Of a DNA stretch of 64,000 nucleotides, positions 50,406-59,500 are shown in pieces. The DNA is from an uncultured Bacteroidales bacterium (GTDB lineage Bacteria; Bacteroidota; Bacteroidia; Bacteroidales; Muribaculaceae), in assembly GCA_902774055.1 (NCBI GenBank), contig CACYGX010000001.1, positions 62,001-126,000 of the forward strand, written 5' to 3'. Within the stretch, counting starts at the first letter, position 1; each line of letters opens with the position of its first letter. Below the pieces are notes generated by a model. That model worked only from the letters and a program-made list of their open reading frames with translations, searched no databases and had not been told where the DNA came from. The translations under genes and the position numbers were made by a program.

Positions 50406-50855
50406 TTATTTACGTATAAGATGCTTGATTTGTGACGGAGTGGCTTTACCCTCCATATAGATGAGCGTGACCATGTTCTTGGGCGACTTCTTGGCCAGGT
50501 TTTGGTTCAGGAAGAAGATGTAGCGGTTGAGCTTTTTCTTTGAGGGGGGTAGAACGTAGAAACCATAGTAGATTTTCCCGTTGCGCAACTGCACCTCCTT
50601 GTCGATGGCCGTGGCACCGTCCTTGTTGACAAGGCTCTCAATCAACTCTTGCTGTTCTTTTTGGGTGACCTTTAGACTGTGATATATTTCCAGATCAATA
50701 TCCAAAGCAGCGGGGCCAGTAACGATATACTCGGCGGCATAGGGGTTCTTCTTGTATCGGCCGTCAAAGAGCGAATTGATGTGTAATCCGCTCTGAGCCA
50801 ACGCAGGCAATGTTGCCAGAGCCATAACAGCAATGATAATGCTAATCCGTTTCAT
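50406..50855 (-). CDS. Periplasmic protein of the sigma operon (DUF6108-like)
   Basis: A 149-residue exported protein with a signal peptide (MKRISIIIAVMALATLPALAQ) and a compact domain: INSLFDGRYKKNPYAAEYIV, YHSLKVTQKEQQELIESLV, YYGFYVLPP, and a basic C-terminus IKHLIRK. It resembles Bacteroides proteins I know as DUF6108, found next to ECF sigma factors; I give the family name tentatively. It lies 27 bases from the barrel gene and 38 from the anti-sigma gene. Confidence 0.65.
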   Translation of the reverse strand: MKRISIIIAVMALATLPALAQSGLHINSLFDGRYKKNPYAAEYIVTGPAALDIDLEIYHSLKVTQKEQQELIESLVNKDGATAIDKEVQLRNGKIYYGFYVLPPSKKKLNRYIFFLNQNLAKKSPKNMVTLIYMEGKATPSQIKHLIRK

Positions 50856-50893
50856 AGTTTCTTATTGTATTTGATGATGATTATTAACACGTG

Positions 50894-51409
50894 TTAATCG
50901 TCTAGTTCGATGGCTTCGCCCAGACTGGATAATTCATTGGTCATGTATTGTGTCGCGTCGCTGATGTCGTTCATGTCATCGGCAATCGCGTTATCCATCT
51001 CATGTGTGGCCATTCCCATGTTGTTCAGGTCTTGTTCTATGAGCGACATGACTGCCTCCTGGTTGTTGGCAATGACCTTGCCGTTGACATAGGCGATATA
51101 TTCAGGTTGTGGTGTTGACCACCTGTGGGACAGCGCCGGAATACCGACAGTGAGCAGGATGGCGATAGTGGCCGCAATGCCGATAATGCTGATGCGATTA
51201 AACTTGCTGGCCTCTTTCCGCTCCTGGCGGTGGGCCGTAAAGTAACCCATGGCAAAGCGGGCTTCGTCAATGGTCTCGCTGGTCCACTGGCTATTGGCAA
51301 GGGCCTCACGCAGCAGCTGTTCTTCCTGGATGCTGGTCTCGCCGTCAAAGTAGCGTTCGATGAGCTGTTCCAGCTCGTTTTGATTGGATATGTGATGAGA
51401 AGTGTTCAT
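50894..51409 (-). CDS. Probable anti-sigma factor, single-pass membrane protein
   Basis: A 171-residue protein with a helical N-terminal domain (ELEQLIERYFDGETSIQEEQ, typical of the Bacteroidetes anti-sigma group), one transmembrane helix (ISIIGIAATIAILLTVGIPAL, about 73-93), and an acidic extracytoplasmic tail with YIAYVNGKVIANNQEAVMS, resembling the periplasmic part of such proteins. Its start overlaps the sigma gene by four bases, as expected for a sigma/anti-sigma pair. The extracytoplasmic tail is unusually rich in Asp, Asn and Met. Confidence 0.75.
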   Translation of the reverse strand: MNTSHHISNQNELEQLIERYFDGETSIQEEQLLREALANSQWTSETIDEARFAMGYFTAHRQERKEASKFNRISIIGIAATIAILLTVGIPALSHRWSTPQPEYIAYVNGKVIANNQEAVMSLIEQDLNNMGMATHEMDNAIADDMNDISDATQYMTNELSSLGEAIELDD

Positions 51410-51954
51410 GCGTTCATCTCCTTTCTTCTTGATTGGTAAATTTCTCGCACGCGTTTACGTGCTCGGCTCAGTTCCACTCTCACGTTGGCGGCAGTCATGT
51501 TCATTCGGCGGGCAATTTCTTCAAACTCCAGCCCTTCCACTTCGCGCAGGTCGATAATCATCTGTTGGTTTCGCGACAACTCATTGTCAATGATTTGGCG
51601 CACTTGCTGGTAGGCTAGGCTACGGTCGTTGTCGTTCACCTCCACGACGGCATCGGCTGCTTTTTCGATGGGAACATCAGCTCGATGGCTATTGCGCCGT
51701 GCCATGTCGATGCTGGTTGTGCGCACGGTCATCATTCCTGCTCCCCGGGCGTGGCTTGTGGTCTCGTATTTGCCACGTTGCTGCCACAGCTTGACGAAGG
51801 CGTCCTGTACCGCGTCGGCTGCATCGTCACGGTTGCCCGTGATGCGTTCGGCCAGTGAGAGCATTTGTTCTCTCAAGGCGGTGAATGCGTTAGTGATGCG
51901 GTCAGGTTGCTTCATTGTTTCAGCACGAGCGGGGTGTTTCATAGCCCCGTTCAA
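51406..51954 (-). CDS. ECF-type RNA polymerase sigma factor
   Basis: A 182-residue sigma-70 family factor. Region 2 is ALREQMLSLAERITGNRDDA with AVQDAFVKLWQQRG, and region 4 is MIIDLREVEGLEFEEIARRM with MTAANVRVELSRARKRVREI. Between them lies a linker of extra length. It could begin at the ATG at 51954, 51942 or 51915; region 2 begins only after MKQPDRITN, so the last start is sufficient. It heads an operon with anti-sigma, periplasmic protein and barrel genes. No canonical TAnnTTTG promoter is visible upstream, consistent with autoregulation by the sigma factor itself. Confidence 0.88.
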   Translation of the reverse strand: MNGAMKHPARAETMKQPDRITNAFTALREQMLSLAERITGNRDDAADAVQDAFVKLWQQRGKYETTSHARGAGMMTVRTTSIDMARRNSHRADVPIEKAADAVVEVNDNDRSLAYQQVRQIIDNELSRNQQMIIDLREVEGLEFEEIARRMNMTAANVRVELSRARKRVREIYQSRRKEMNA

Positions 51955-52014
51955 CTAGTAAACGAACGTTATGGGGATTTGTAACAAATTGAGGTGATTT
52001 TTTACTTATTTCAG

Positions 52015-53142
52015 TTAATCATCGGCTTCTAGGACCTTGGCGAAACGCACCTGGCTCTTATAGACGGGAAAACTCAGGGTGAGGATGACACCGTTCTCGA
52101 TGCTGGCCTGGGCGTCTTTCTCGATGGGTTGCATGGTGGCGTCTATCCACGTGAGGTCATAGTTGCCGCTAAAGATGGTCTTGGTCATGTGCCCCTTGAG
52201 CATACCAGTTTGCCACATCGTCTTTTTGACTTGAGCTCCGTCAATATAGATAAGGTCATAGCCATCGTCGGCACGCACGACTGCCAGCGTGTAACGACCG
52301 CCCAGCCTGAGCCAATCGTCCTGCATGTCGCGGTCCAAATATTTCCAGTAACCCTCGGCAGGGTCGGCACTTTGGGCAAAATACTCATCGAGGGCTTCCA
52401 CCGTCCACAACGTGCTGTTGGCGACTTGGCGCTCGTTGTCGATTGTCAGCACAGCACGCTCAATCGAGACGCTGGCACCCGGTCCCACCAGATAACCCAC
52501 CTGAACCGCCCCTGTTGGACGCTTGACATCGGCTTCCAGCACGGGTTGCAGGTCCTGCTTGCCCATGGAGACTTTCACCCCGCGTTCATCCACATCAACA
52601 CAGATGGTGTTCAGGTCATCTTCCAGCGAGACCCCCTTGGAGAGCGATGTCTGGGCCAGGATGTTCTCCTCGCGGCCCGTGCGCTGCATGAGGGTCACCT
52701 GCATCGAGCGTTGGTCGGTAATGTCGTCATAGGGGGCGCTGTTCTCACAACTCAGCACCACGGCACAGAAGTTGCCGTCCTTGTCGCGGTTAAACACCAG
52801 GCCCCACTGCGTGCGGGTAATATTGGTTCTCTCGCCCGTGATGGGATTCTTGATGGAGCGGGTCTTTCCCTGTTTGTTGTTGGTGTTGGCCAGGCGCAGC
52901 TGGTAACGGTAAGATGAACTGTGGATTTTCATCGTGTCAAAGCCCATCGCATTCGCCATGGTCGCGTTCTCGTCAACCAGGCGGTTGTCTTCGATAGCCT
53001 TGTATCGCCCCTGCATCCTCATGCCGGGATGCGGGTACAGTCCACCAAAGTTGTTCCTTACCGAATTGTAATAGGATTTACCCAGGCCTTCTAGCGCAGT
53101 ACCCACCAGCAAAACAATCAGCAGTATATATAATTTCCTCAT
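52015..53142 (-). CDS. Exported protein of unknown function
   Basis: A 375-residue protein starting at the ATG at 53142 (MRKLYILLIVLLVGTALEGLG), which gives a signal peptide or anchor; the longer frame upstream enters rlmH and is rejected. The rest is beta-rich: a jelly-roll-like fold is suggested by TNITRTQWGLVFNRD, ICVDVDERGVKVSMG, TGAVQVGYLVGPGASVSIER, and a second half with YTLAVVRADDGYDLIYIDGA. I do not recognise a family; the pattern recalls concanavalin-like or DUF1080-like folds. It lies 37 bases after rlmH and 60 before the sigma gene. Confidence 0.7.
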   Translation of the reverse strand: MRKLYILLIVLLVGTALEGLGKSYYNSVRNNFGGLYPHPGMRMQGRYKAIEDNRLVDENATMANAMGFDTMKIHSSSYRYQLRLANTNNKQGKTRSIKNPITGERTNITRTQWGLVFNRDKDGNFCAVVLSCENSAPYDDITDQRSMQVTLMQRTGREENILAQTSLSKGVSLEDDLNTICVDVDERGVKVSMGKQDLQPVLEADVKRPTGAVQVGYLVGPGASVSIERAVLTIDNERQVANSTLWTVEALDEYFAQSADPAEGYWKYLDRDMQDDWLRLGGRYTLAVVRADDGYDLIYIDGAQVKKTMWQTGMLKGHMTKTIFSGNYDLTWIDATMQPIEKDAQASIENGVILTLSFPVYKSQVRFAKVLEADD

Positions 53143-53179
53143 AACTAATCTTCTATATAAAGTCAATTCCCTTTTTAAC

Positions 53180-53653
53180 CTACTCATGATGATAGGGCTC
53201 GTGCCGAAGGATGGTGAACGCGCGGTAGAGTTGCTCGACAAAGATGAGGCGCACCAGTTCGTGCGGGAATGTCATCTTGCTCAAGGAGATTTTCTCATTG
53301 GCGCGGTCATAGACTTCGGGAGAGAAGCCATAGGGTCCGCCCACGACAAACACCAGCCGCTTGCAACCGCTCGCCATGCGGCGCTCGAGCCACTGGCTGT
53401 AATCGACCGAGGTGCGCTCGGTGCCGTGCTCATCGAGCAGGACGACGTGGTCGCTAGTCTCGAGGGTGGCGAGCAATGCGCGGCCTTCGGCAGTCTTCTG
53501 CTGCGCCTCACTCATGTTGCGGGTGTTGCGCACATCCCCGATGTACTGGATGTCGAAGGTTACATAGTGCCGTAACCGTTTCACATATTCCTCGATACCT
53601 TGGCGAACAAAACCCACTTCGGTCTTGCCGATGACAGCGAGAGTAATCTTCAT
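53180..53653 (-). CDS. rlmH: 23S rRNA pseudouridine-1915 N3-methyltransferase
   Basis: A 157-residue SPOUT methyltransferase that acts on assembled 70S ribosomes. The start MKITLAVIGKTE at 53653 gives the exact usual length; longer frames upstream are spurious. The knotted SAM-binding site is VFVVGGPYGFSPEVYDRANE, followed by LSKMTFPHELVRLIFVEQLY and the conserved C-terminal ILRHEPYHHE. Divergent from nadC. Confidence 0.95.
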   Translation of the reverse strand: MKITLAVIGKTEVGFVRQGIEEYVKRLRHYVTFDIQYIGDVRNTRNMSEAQQKTAEGRALLATLETSDHVVLLDEHGTERTSVDYSQWLERRMASGCKRLVFVVGGPYGFSPEVYDRANEKISLSKMTFPHELVRLIFVEQLYRAFTILRHEPYHHE

Positions 53654-53680
53654 TTTGGCAGATTTTAATGATTTTGGCGG

Positions 53681-53717
53681 CAAAATTAGCAATTCCCCCG
53701 AAATATCCCTAATTTTG
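53681..53717. promoter_or_regulatory. Divergent promoters of rlmH and nadC
   Basis: Minus strand TAATTTTG at 53681-53688 (rlmH) and plus strand TAATTTTG at 53710-53717 (nadC), 21 bases apart. Each element sits where the other promoter would need its -33 region, so the two may compete. Confidence 0.5.
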
Positions 53718-53747
53718 TGGTCGAAATCACTAAATAATGAAATTGAT

Positions 53748-54596
53748 ATGAAAACTCGTGAAGAACTGATTGATGAATTGATCGACCTGTCGTTTGCCGA
53801 GGACATCGGTGACGGTGACGCAACGACCCTGTGCTGCATCCCTGCCGACGAGATGGGCCGCCAACGCCTGATTGTCAAGGAAGAAGGAATCCTGGCCGGC
53901 GTGGAAATCGCGCGCCGCGTGTTTGAGAAATTTGACCCTGAACTGCACATGGAGGTCATGATCGAGGACGGCGCCCACGTCAAGCCTGGCGACATCGCCT
54001 TTGTGGTGACGGGTAAGGTGCGCTCCCTGTTGCAAACCGAGCGCCTGATGCTCAATATCATGCAGCGCATGAGTGGTGTGGCCACGACCACCGCCCGCTA
54101 TGCCAAGCGACTGGAGGGCCTCAAGACCCGTGTGCTCGATACTCGCAAGACCACGCCGGGAATGCGCATTCTCGAGAAGGAAGCCGTCAAGATTGGTGGC
54201 GGTTGCAACCATCGCATCGGTCTGTTTGACATGATTCTGCTCAAGGACAACCATGTGGACTTTGCCGGCGGCATCGTTCCCGCTATCGAAAAAGCCCACC
54301 AGTGGTGCCGCGAGAATGGCAAGGACCTCAAGATTGAGATCGAGGTGCGCAACTTTGATGAGTTGCAGCAGGTGCTTGACCATGGTGGCGTTGACCGCGT
54401 GATGCTTGATAACTTCAGTGTCGAGAACACCCGCAAAGCCGTCGAACTCATCGCTGGCAGGGTAGAGACCGAGTCAAGCGGTGGCATCACCATCGACACG
54501 CTGCGTGACTATGGCGAGTGTGGCGTGGACTATATCTCGGTGGGTGCTCTCACTCACTCCATCAAGTCGCTCGACATGAGTTTCAAGGCTTGCTGA
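53748..54596 (+). CDS. nadC: Nicotinate-nucleotide pyrophosphorylase (carboxylating)
   Basis: A 282-residue quinolinate phosphoribosyltransferase that makes nicotinate mononucleotide in NAD synthesis. Start ATG at 53748 (MKTREELIDELIDL). Motifs: AEDIGDGDATT near 17-27, TRKTTPG (132-138) followed by LEKEAVKIGGGCNHRIGLFD, and LKDNHVDFAGG, with the C-terminal VSVGALTHSIKSLD-type end. An alternative, longer frame begins at 53625 inside the rlmH region and is rejected. It ends in TGATG, coupled to the next gene. Confidence 0.95.
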   Translation: MKTREELIDELIDLSFAEDIGDGDATTLCCIPADEMGRQRLIVKEEGILAGVEIARRVFEKFDPELHMEVMIEDGAHVKPGDIAFVVTGKVRSLLQTERLMLNIMQRMSGVATTTARYAKRLEGLKTRVLDTRKTTPGMRILEKEAVKIGGGCNHRIGLFDMILLKDNHVDFAGGIVPAIEKAHQWCRENGKDLKIEIEVRNFDELQQVLDHGGVDRVMLDNFSVENTRKAVELIAGRVETESSGGITIDTLRDYGECGVDYISVGALTHSIKSLDMSFKAC

Positions 54597-55660
54597 TGCC
54601 GAACTTTTCGCTACAGGACATTCAACCGCTCCCGCTGCAAGGGGAGCCTTTGGTCATTGCAGGACCTTGCAGCGCCGAGACCGAGCAGCAGACGCTCGAC
54701 ACCGCCAGGGCGTTGAGCGCCATCGGTGTGAAGGTCTTCAGGGCTGGCATCTGGAAACCGCGCACCATGCCTGGCGGCTTCGAGGGCGTGGGCGACCAGG
54801 GCCTTCAGTGGCTGCGTCGTGTCCAAGATGAGATAGGAATGGCGGTGGCTACCGAGGTGGCCACCGTTGACCATGTGCGTGCCGCCCTGGATGCAGGAAT
54901 TGATATCCTGTGGGTAGGGGCGCGAACGAGTGCCAACCCATTTGCCATGCAGGACATTGCCGATGCCCTGAACGGGCATGATGAAGTGACCGTCTTGGTA
55001 AAGAATCCCTTGAACCCCGATTTAAGCCTGTGGCTAGGTGCCCTGCAACGCATTCGCAATGCGGGCATCACACGCCTGTGTGCTGTGCATCGAGGGTTCA
55101 GTTCAGCTGGCTCACACCTCTACCGTAACGACCCGCAGTGGCACATCCCCTTCGAGTTGCGTCGCCTCGTGCCTGGCATGACCATCCTCTGCGACCCGTC
55201 GCACATTGGCGGCAAGCGGGAGTTTGTCGCACCCTTATCCCAGTTGGCGCTTGACATGGGCTTTGACGGCTTGATGATTGAGAGCCATTGCGCCCCCGAC
55301 CAGGCATTGAGCGACAGCGCCCAGCAGGTGACCCCTGAGGAACTCAAGACGATTCTCGATCGGCTCGTCGTGCGCTCGGGTGCTCCCATTGAGGACGAAC
55401 TGTCGTTGTTGCGTCAGCAGATTGACGACTGCGACCACGAGTTGCTGGCCGTACTGGCCCGCCGCATGAGCGTGTCGCGTGAGATTGGCCGTTTCAAGAA
55501 GGCGCACAACCTGCGTGTCGTGCAGCCCACCCGTTACCAGGAGGTGATCAAAGCCCGCCTCAGCGAGGGACAATCGTTGGGGCTGGATGAGGAATTTACC
55601 CAGCGCGTGATGCAAGCCATCCACGAGGAGAGTGTCCGTCAACAACTCAACCTCACATAA
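54596..55660 (+). CDS. Bifunctional DAHP synthase/chorismate mutase
   Basis: A 354-residue fusion of the shikimate entry and phenylalanine/tyrosine branch enzymes. Residues 1-255 form a class I-beta (KDO8P-synthase-like) DAHP synthase: VIAGPCSAE, GIWKPRTMPGGFEGVGDQGL, CDPSHIGGKREFV and LMIESHC. Residues about 265-354 form an AroQ-type chorismate mutase (LSLLRQQIDDCDHELLAVLA, EIGRFKKAHNLRVVQPTRYQ). The fused mutase commonly gives allosteric control by prephenate or chorismate. Start ATG at 54596 overlaps the nadC stop by one base. Confidence 0.93.
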   Translation: MPNFSLQDIQPLPLQGEPLVIAGPCSAETEQQTLDTARALSAIGVKVFRAGIWKPRTMPGGFEGVGDQGLQWLRRVQDEIGMAVATEVATVDHVRAALDAGIDILWVGARTSANPFAMQDIADALNGHDEVTVLVKNPLNPDLSLWLGALQRIRNAGITRLCAVHRGFSSAGSHLYRNDPQWHIPFELRRLVPGMTILCDPSHIGGKREFVAPLSQLALDMGFDGLMIESHCAPDQALSDSAQQVTPEELKTILDRLVVRSGAPIEDELSLLRQQIDDCDHELLAVLARRMSVSREIGRFKKAHNLRVVQPTRYQEVIKARLSEGQSLGLDEEFTQRVMQAIHEESVRQQLNLT

Positions 55661-55666
55661 AACCTA

Positions 55667-56395
55667 ATGCTTATGAAAAGAGTAATCATCATCGGGGCCT
55701 CGTCAGGAATAGGGATGGAAGTAGCCAAGTTGCTGCTCGACGAGGGTTGCCGTTTGGGCGTGGCTGCAAGGCGTGAGGACCGCTTGCAGTTATTGAAGCA
55801 ACTGGCGCCCGATAGGGTAGTGACAGCAACCATCGATGTCACTGCCGAGGGCGCGGAGCAACGCTTGAGAGCGCTGATCGACGAGTTGGGCGGTATGGAC
55901 CTGTTTTTCTATGCCTCGGGCATCGGCAAGCAGAACCGTACTTTAACACCCGAAATCGAACTCAATACGGTGAACACCAACGGCATGGGCTTCACCCGCA
56001 TGATAGGTGAGGCTTATCGTTACTTTGCCGACAGGGGAGAAGGGCACATCGCTGCCATATCCAGCATCGCTGGCACCAAGGGACTCGGGCCAGCACCTTC
56101 CTATTCCGCCACCAAGGCGATGCAGAACGTCTATCTGCAAGCCCTGGAACAGCAGGCCAATGCCCGTGGCCTTAAAATCCGCTTTACCGACATCCGCCCT
56201 GGCTTTGTCGATACCGCCCTGCTAAATGGGGATTTCCATTACCCCATGATGTTAAAGCCCGAGAAGGTGGCCCGACAAATCGTCTGCGCCATCAACAGCA
56301 AGCGGCACATCAAGGTCATCGACTGGCGCTACGCCATCTTGACAGCCCTCTGGCGCCGCCTCCCACGCCCCCTCTGGCGCCACCTGAAACTATGA
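55667..56395 (+). CDS. SDR-family oxidoreductase
   Basis: A 242-residue short-chain dehydrogenase. Nucleotide binding VIIIGASSGIGMEVA (GASSGIG at 10-16), an RR pair in AARREDRLQ that favours NADP(H), the catalytic Ser in AAISSIAGTKG, and the YxxxK motif in PSYSATKAM (Tyr146, Lys150). Substrate unknown. ATG at 55667 or 55673 (MKRVIII); the second is closer to the family pattern. It follows the synthase gene by six bases and is the last gene of the nadC operon. Confidence 0.88.
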   Translation: MLMKRVIIIGASSGIGMEVAKLLLDEGCRLGVAARREDRLQLLKQLAPDRVVTATIDVTAEGAEQRLRALIDELGGMDLFFYASGIGKQNRTLTPEIELNTVNTNGMGFTRMIGEAYRYFADRGEGHIAAISSIAGTKGLGPAPSYSATKAMQNVYLQALEQQANARGLKIRFTDIRPGFVDTALLNGDFHYPMMLKPEKVARQIVCAINSKRHIKVIDWRYAILTALWRRLPRPLWRHLKL

Positions 56396-56462
56396 CAAAC
56401 ATAAATAAGGCGTTTCGTTGCATTATTATTTTAAATAATGTGGCGTTAATTTAGTAAAATGC

Positions 56463-56493
56463 TTGCATATAATAAGTTTTATAACGAAATTTG
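56463..56493 (+). promoter_or_regulatory. Probable promoter of the BspA-like gene
   Basis: TTG (56463-56465), 20-base spacer, GAAATTTG (56486-56493), one mismatch from TAnnTTTG. The predicted start is about 30 bases before the ATG at 56527. Confidence 0.5.
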
Positions 56494-56526
56494 CAAGATA
56501 AACTAAGTCACCAAAAAAAGATTACT

Positions 56527-59500
56527 ATGAACCGTTTTAATTTCAGAACCAACCTGTTGCTTCTGTTGACCCTATTATGCGTCCCCACAGCCCTTGCCTA
56601 TGACTTCGCAGTTGATGGCATTTACTACAATATCAACGGAACAGAAGCCACTGTAACTCATGATAATAATTTTAATTCTTATTATCAAGGAGAAGTTCTC
56701 ATCCCTGAAACAGTAACTTATGATGGCACTACATACACTGTAACTTGCATTGGAAACAATGCATTTTATGGTTGCAGCTACTTGACAAGTGTTATTATTC
56801 CTAATACAGTCACAACTATAGATGTCGAAGCGTTCAGACTTTGCACCGGTTTAAGTCACATAACTATTCCAAACTCGATCACTACAATTGGCAATAGTGC
56901 ATTCGTTAGCTGTATAAGTCTTACGAGCATGACCATTCCTAATTCAGTTACTAGAATCGGAAACAAGGCGTTTCAGGGATGTCGCTCATTGATAGCACTT
57001 GACTTCAATGCTGTTAATTGCGCTGATTTCAGCACTAATGATAATAATCCCTTTTATAACTTAAATCTCTCTACTGTTAATTTTGGTGATAGTGTGAAAA
57101 GGATTCCTGCTTATTTCGCACAGAATCAGACAAAACTGGTGCACTTGAACATCGGTAACTCAGTCACAAGTATCGGTGACTATGCCTTTTGGTATTGTGT
57201 CGGCCTAACTGACGTGACCATTCCCAATTCGGTTATCGAGATTGAAGACCGAGTTTTCCATGGTTGCAAAGGTTTGAAAAACGTCACTTTTGGCAGTTCG
57301 ATTATTTGTATAGGTGATAGCGCATTTAATAGTTGCAGTGGTCTTACGAGCGTAACCATCCCAAAGTCTATTCAGCGCATTGGCTACCGTGCTTTCAATG
57401 GGTGTACAGCATTGGATACGCTAAATTTTAATGCCATATCCTGTGCCAATTTTAGTTCGGAATATTACAGACAACCATTCTATTATTTGAATATTTCGAC
57501 AATCAATTTAGGAGATAGCGTTGAGAGAATTCCCGCGTATTTTGCTCAGGGTTTGAAAAAAATTAAGAATTTACTCATTCCTAACTCTGTCACAAGCATT
57601 GGTGAGTGTGCATTTCAGGGCTGTAGTGGATTGACGGGTGATTTGAATATCCCTAACTCTGTCACTAGCATCGGCAATTATGCGTTTTATGGTTGCAGTG
57701 GCCTTACGGGTGATTTGATTATACCTGACTCTATCTTAATGATCGATTATGGCGTGTTCCGAGATTGTAGTGGCCTGACAAGCTTGACATTCCCAAGCAT
57801 GGTCACCAACATCAGCAGCTATGCATTTCAGGGATGTAGTGGACTGACGAGCGTTACTATCCCTAACTCAGTCACCAGCATTGGCGACTATGCCTTTCAG
57901 GGCTGTAGTGGGCTGACGAACGTTACCATTGGCAACTCTGTCACAAGTATTGGTGGTTATGCCTTTCAGGGCTGTAATGGATTAACGGGTGATTTGACTA
58001 TCCCCAACTCTGTCACTAGTATCGGCAACTATGCATTTCAAGAATGCTCTGCGTTGCAAACGCTCAACTTCAATGCGGTTTCCTGTGATAATTTCAGTTC
58101 AGCAGCACGCTCTCGTCCATTCTATAATTTAAATATCTCGATCATTAATATTGGGAACGAAGTGGAAAAAATTCCAGACTATTTCGCAAACGGTCTGACA
58201 AATCTGACAAGCGTGTCCATTGGCAACTCAGTCATCACTATCGGCAACTATGCGTTTTATGGTTGCAGTGGTTTGGTGAGTGTGGCTATCCCCAACACGG
58301 TCACCAGCATTGGAGTCTATGCATTTTATAATTGTAGTGGACTAACGGGAGATTTGATCATCCCCAACTCTGTCACTAGCATCGGCAACTATGCGTTTTA
58401 TGGATGTAGTGGTTTGACGGGAGATTTGATTATCCCCAACTCTATCACAATAATCGATTATGGCGTGTTCGAGGGATGCAGTGGTTTGACGAGTGTGACC
58501 TTCGGCAACTCCGTCTCTGAAATCGGCAGCTCTGCGTTCTATGGTTGCAGTGGTTTGGAGAGCGTGACCATTCCATATTCTCTCACCTCCATTGGAAGCT
58601 ATGCATTTCAAGGATGCTCTGCGTTGCAAACGCTTAACTTCAATGCAGTTTCATGTTCTGATTTCAGTTCAACAGCAAGCTCTCGTCCTTTCTATAATTT
58701 AAATATCTCGACCATCTATTTTGGAGATAACGTTGAGCGAATACCCGCTTATTTTGCACATGGCTTGGTCAAACTGACAAGCGTGACCATCCCGAAGTCT
58801 GTCAACTACATCGGTAATTATGCATTCCAAGGTTGCTCTTATTTGCAAACGCTCAACTTCAATGCAGTCTCTTGTTCTGATTTTAGTTCTTTGGTTTTTG
58901 ATGGTTCAAAAAATATCTCGACTGTTAATATCGGGAATAGTGTGGAGCGAATCCCTGCGTTTTTTGCGTATGGGCAGACTAAACTGTCGAGCGTTGCCAT
59001 CCCCAATTCGGTTACTACCATCGGCAAATATGCATTCTCTGGCTGCAGCGCTCTGTCGTGCGTGACTATTCCTAACTCGGTCACAACCATTGCTAACAAT
59101 GCATTCTATAGCTGTAGTGGTTTAACAGGCACTTTGACCATCCCCACCTCGGTTACCACCATCGGCAATTCTGCTTTCTCAGGCTGCAGCAGTCTGACGT
59201 CTGTTTCGAGTTTGAGGCCAGAGGCTGTTTCTTTGCCATCAGATGCATTCTCTTCTTCTACATATAGCAATGCGATGCTGAAGGTTCCCGTTGGGAGCTA
59301 TAACAGCTATATGCAGACAGATTATTGGAACAAGTTCAGTAGAATATGTGAGGTGGATGTAGATGACAACATTATGGTTACTGGCATCTCACTAAATGTG
59401 TCAGACAAGGTCCTGAATATTGGCGAAACATTTGGATTGACAGCAACGCTTTCACCAGATTTTGCCACAAACCGAACGGTGCTGTGGTCATCGAGTGAAA

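Noticed and set aside
53180-54091. Long minus-strand ORF of 303 codons covering rlmH and the nadC start
   Set aside because: Only the last 157 codons match RlmH; the upstream part is antisense to nadC and beyond the rlmH promoter.
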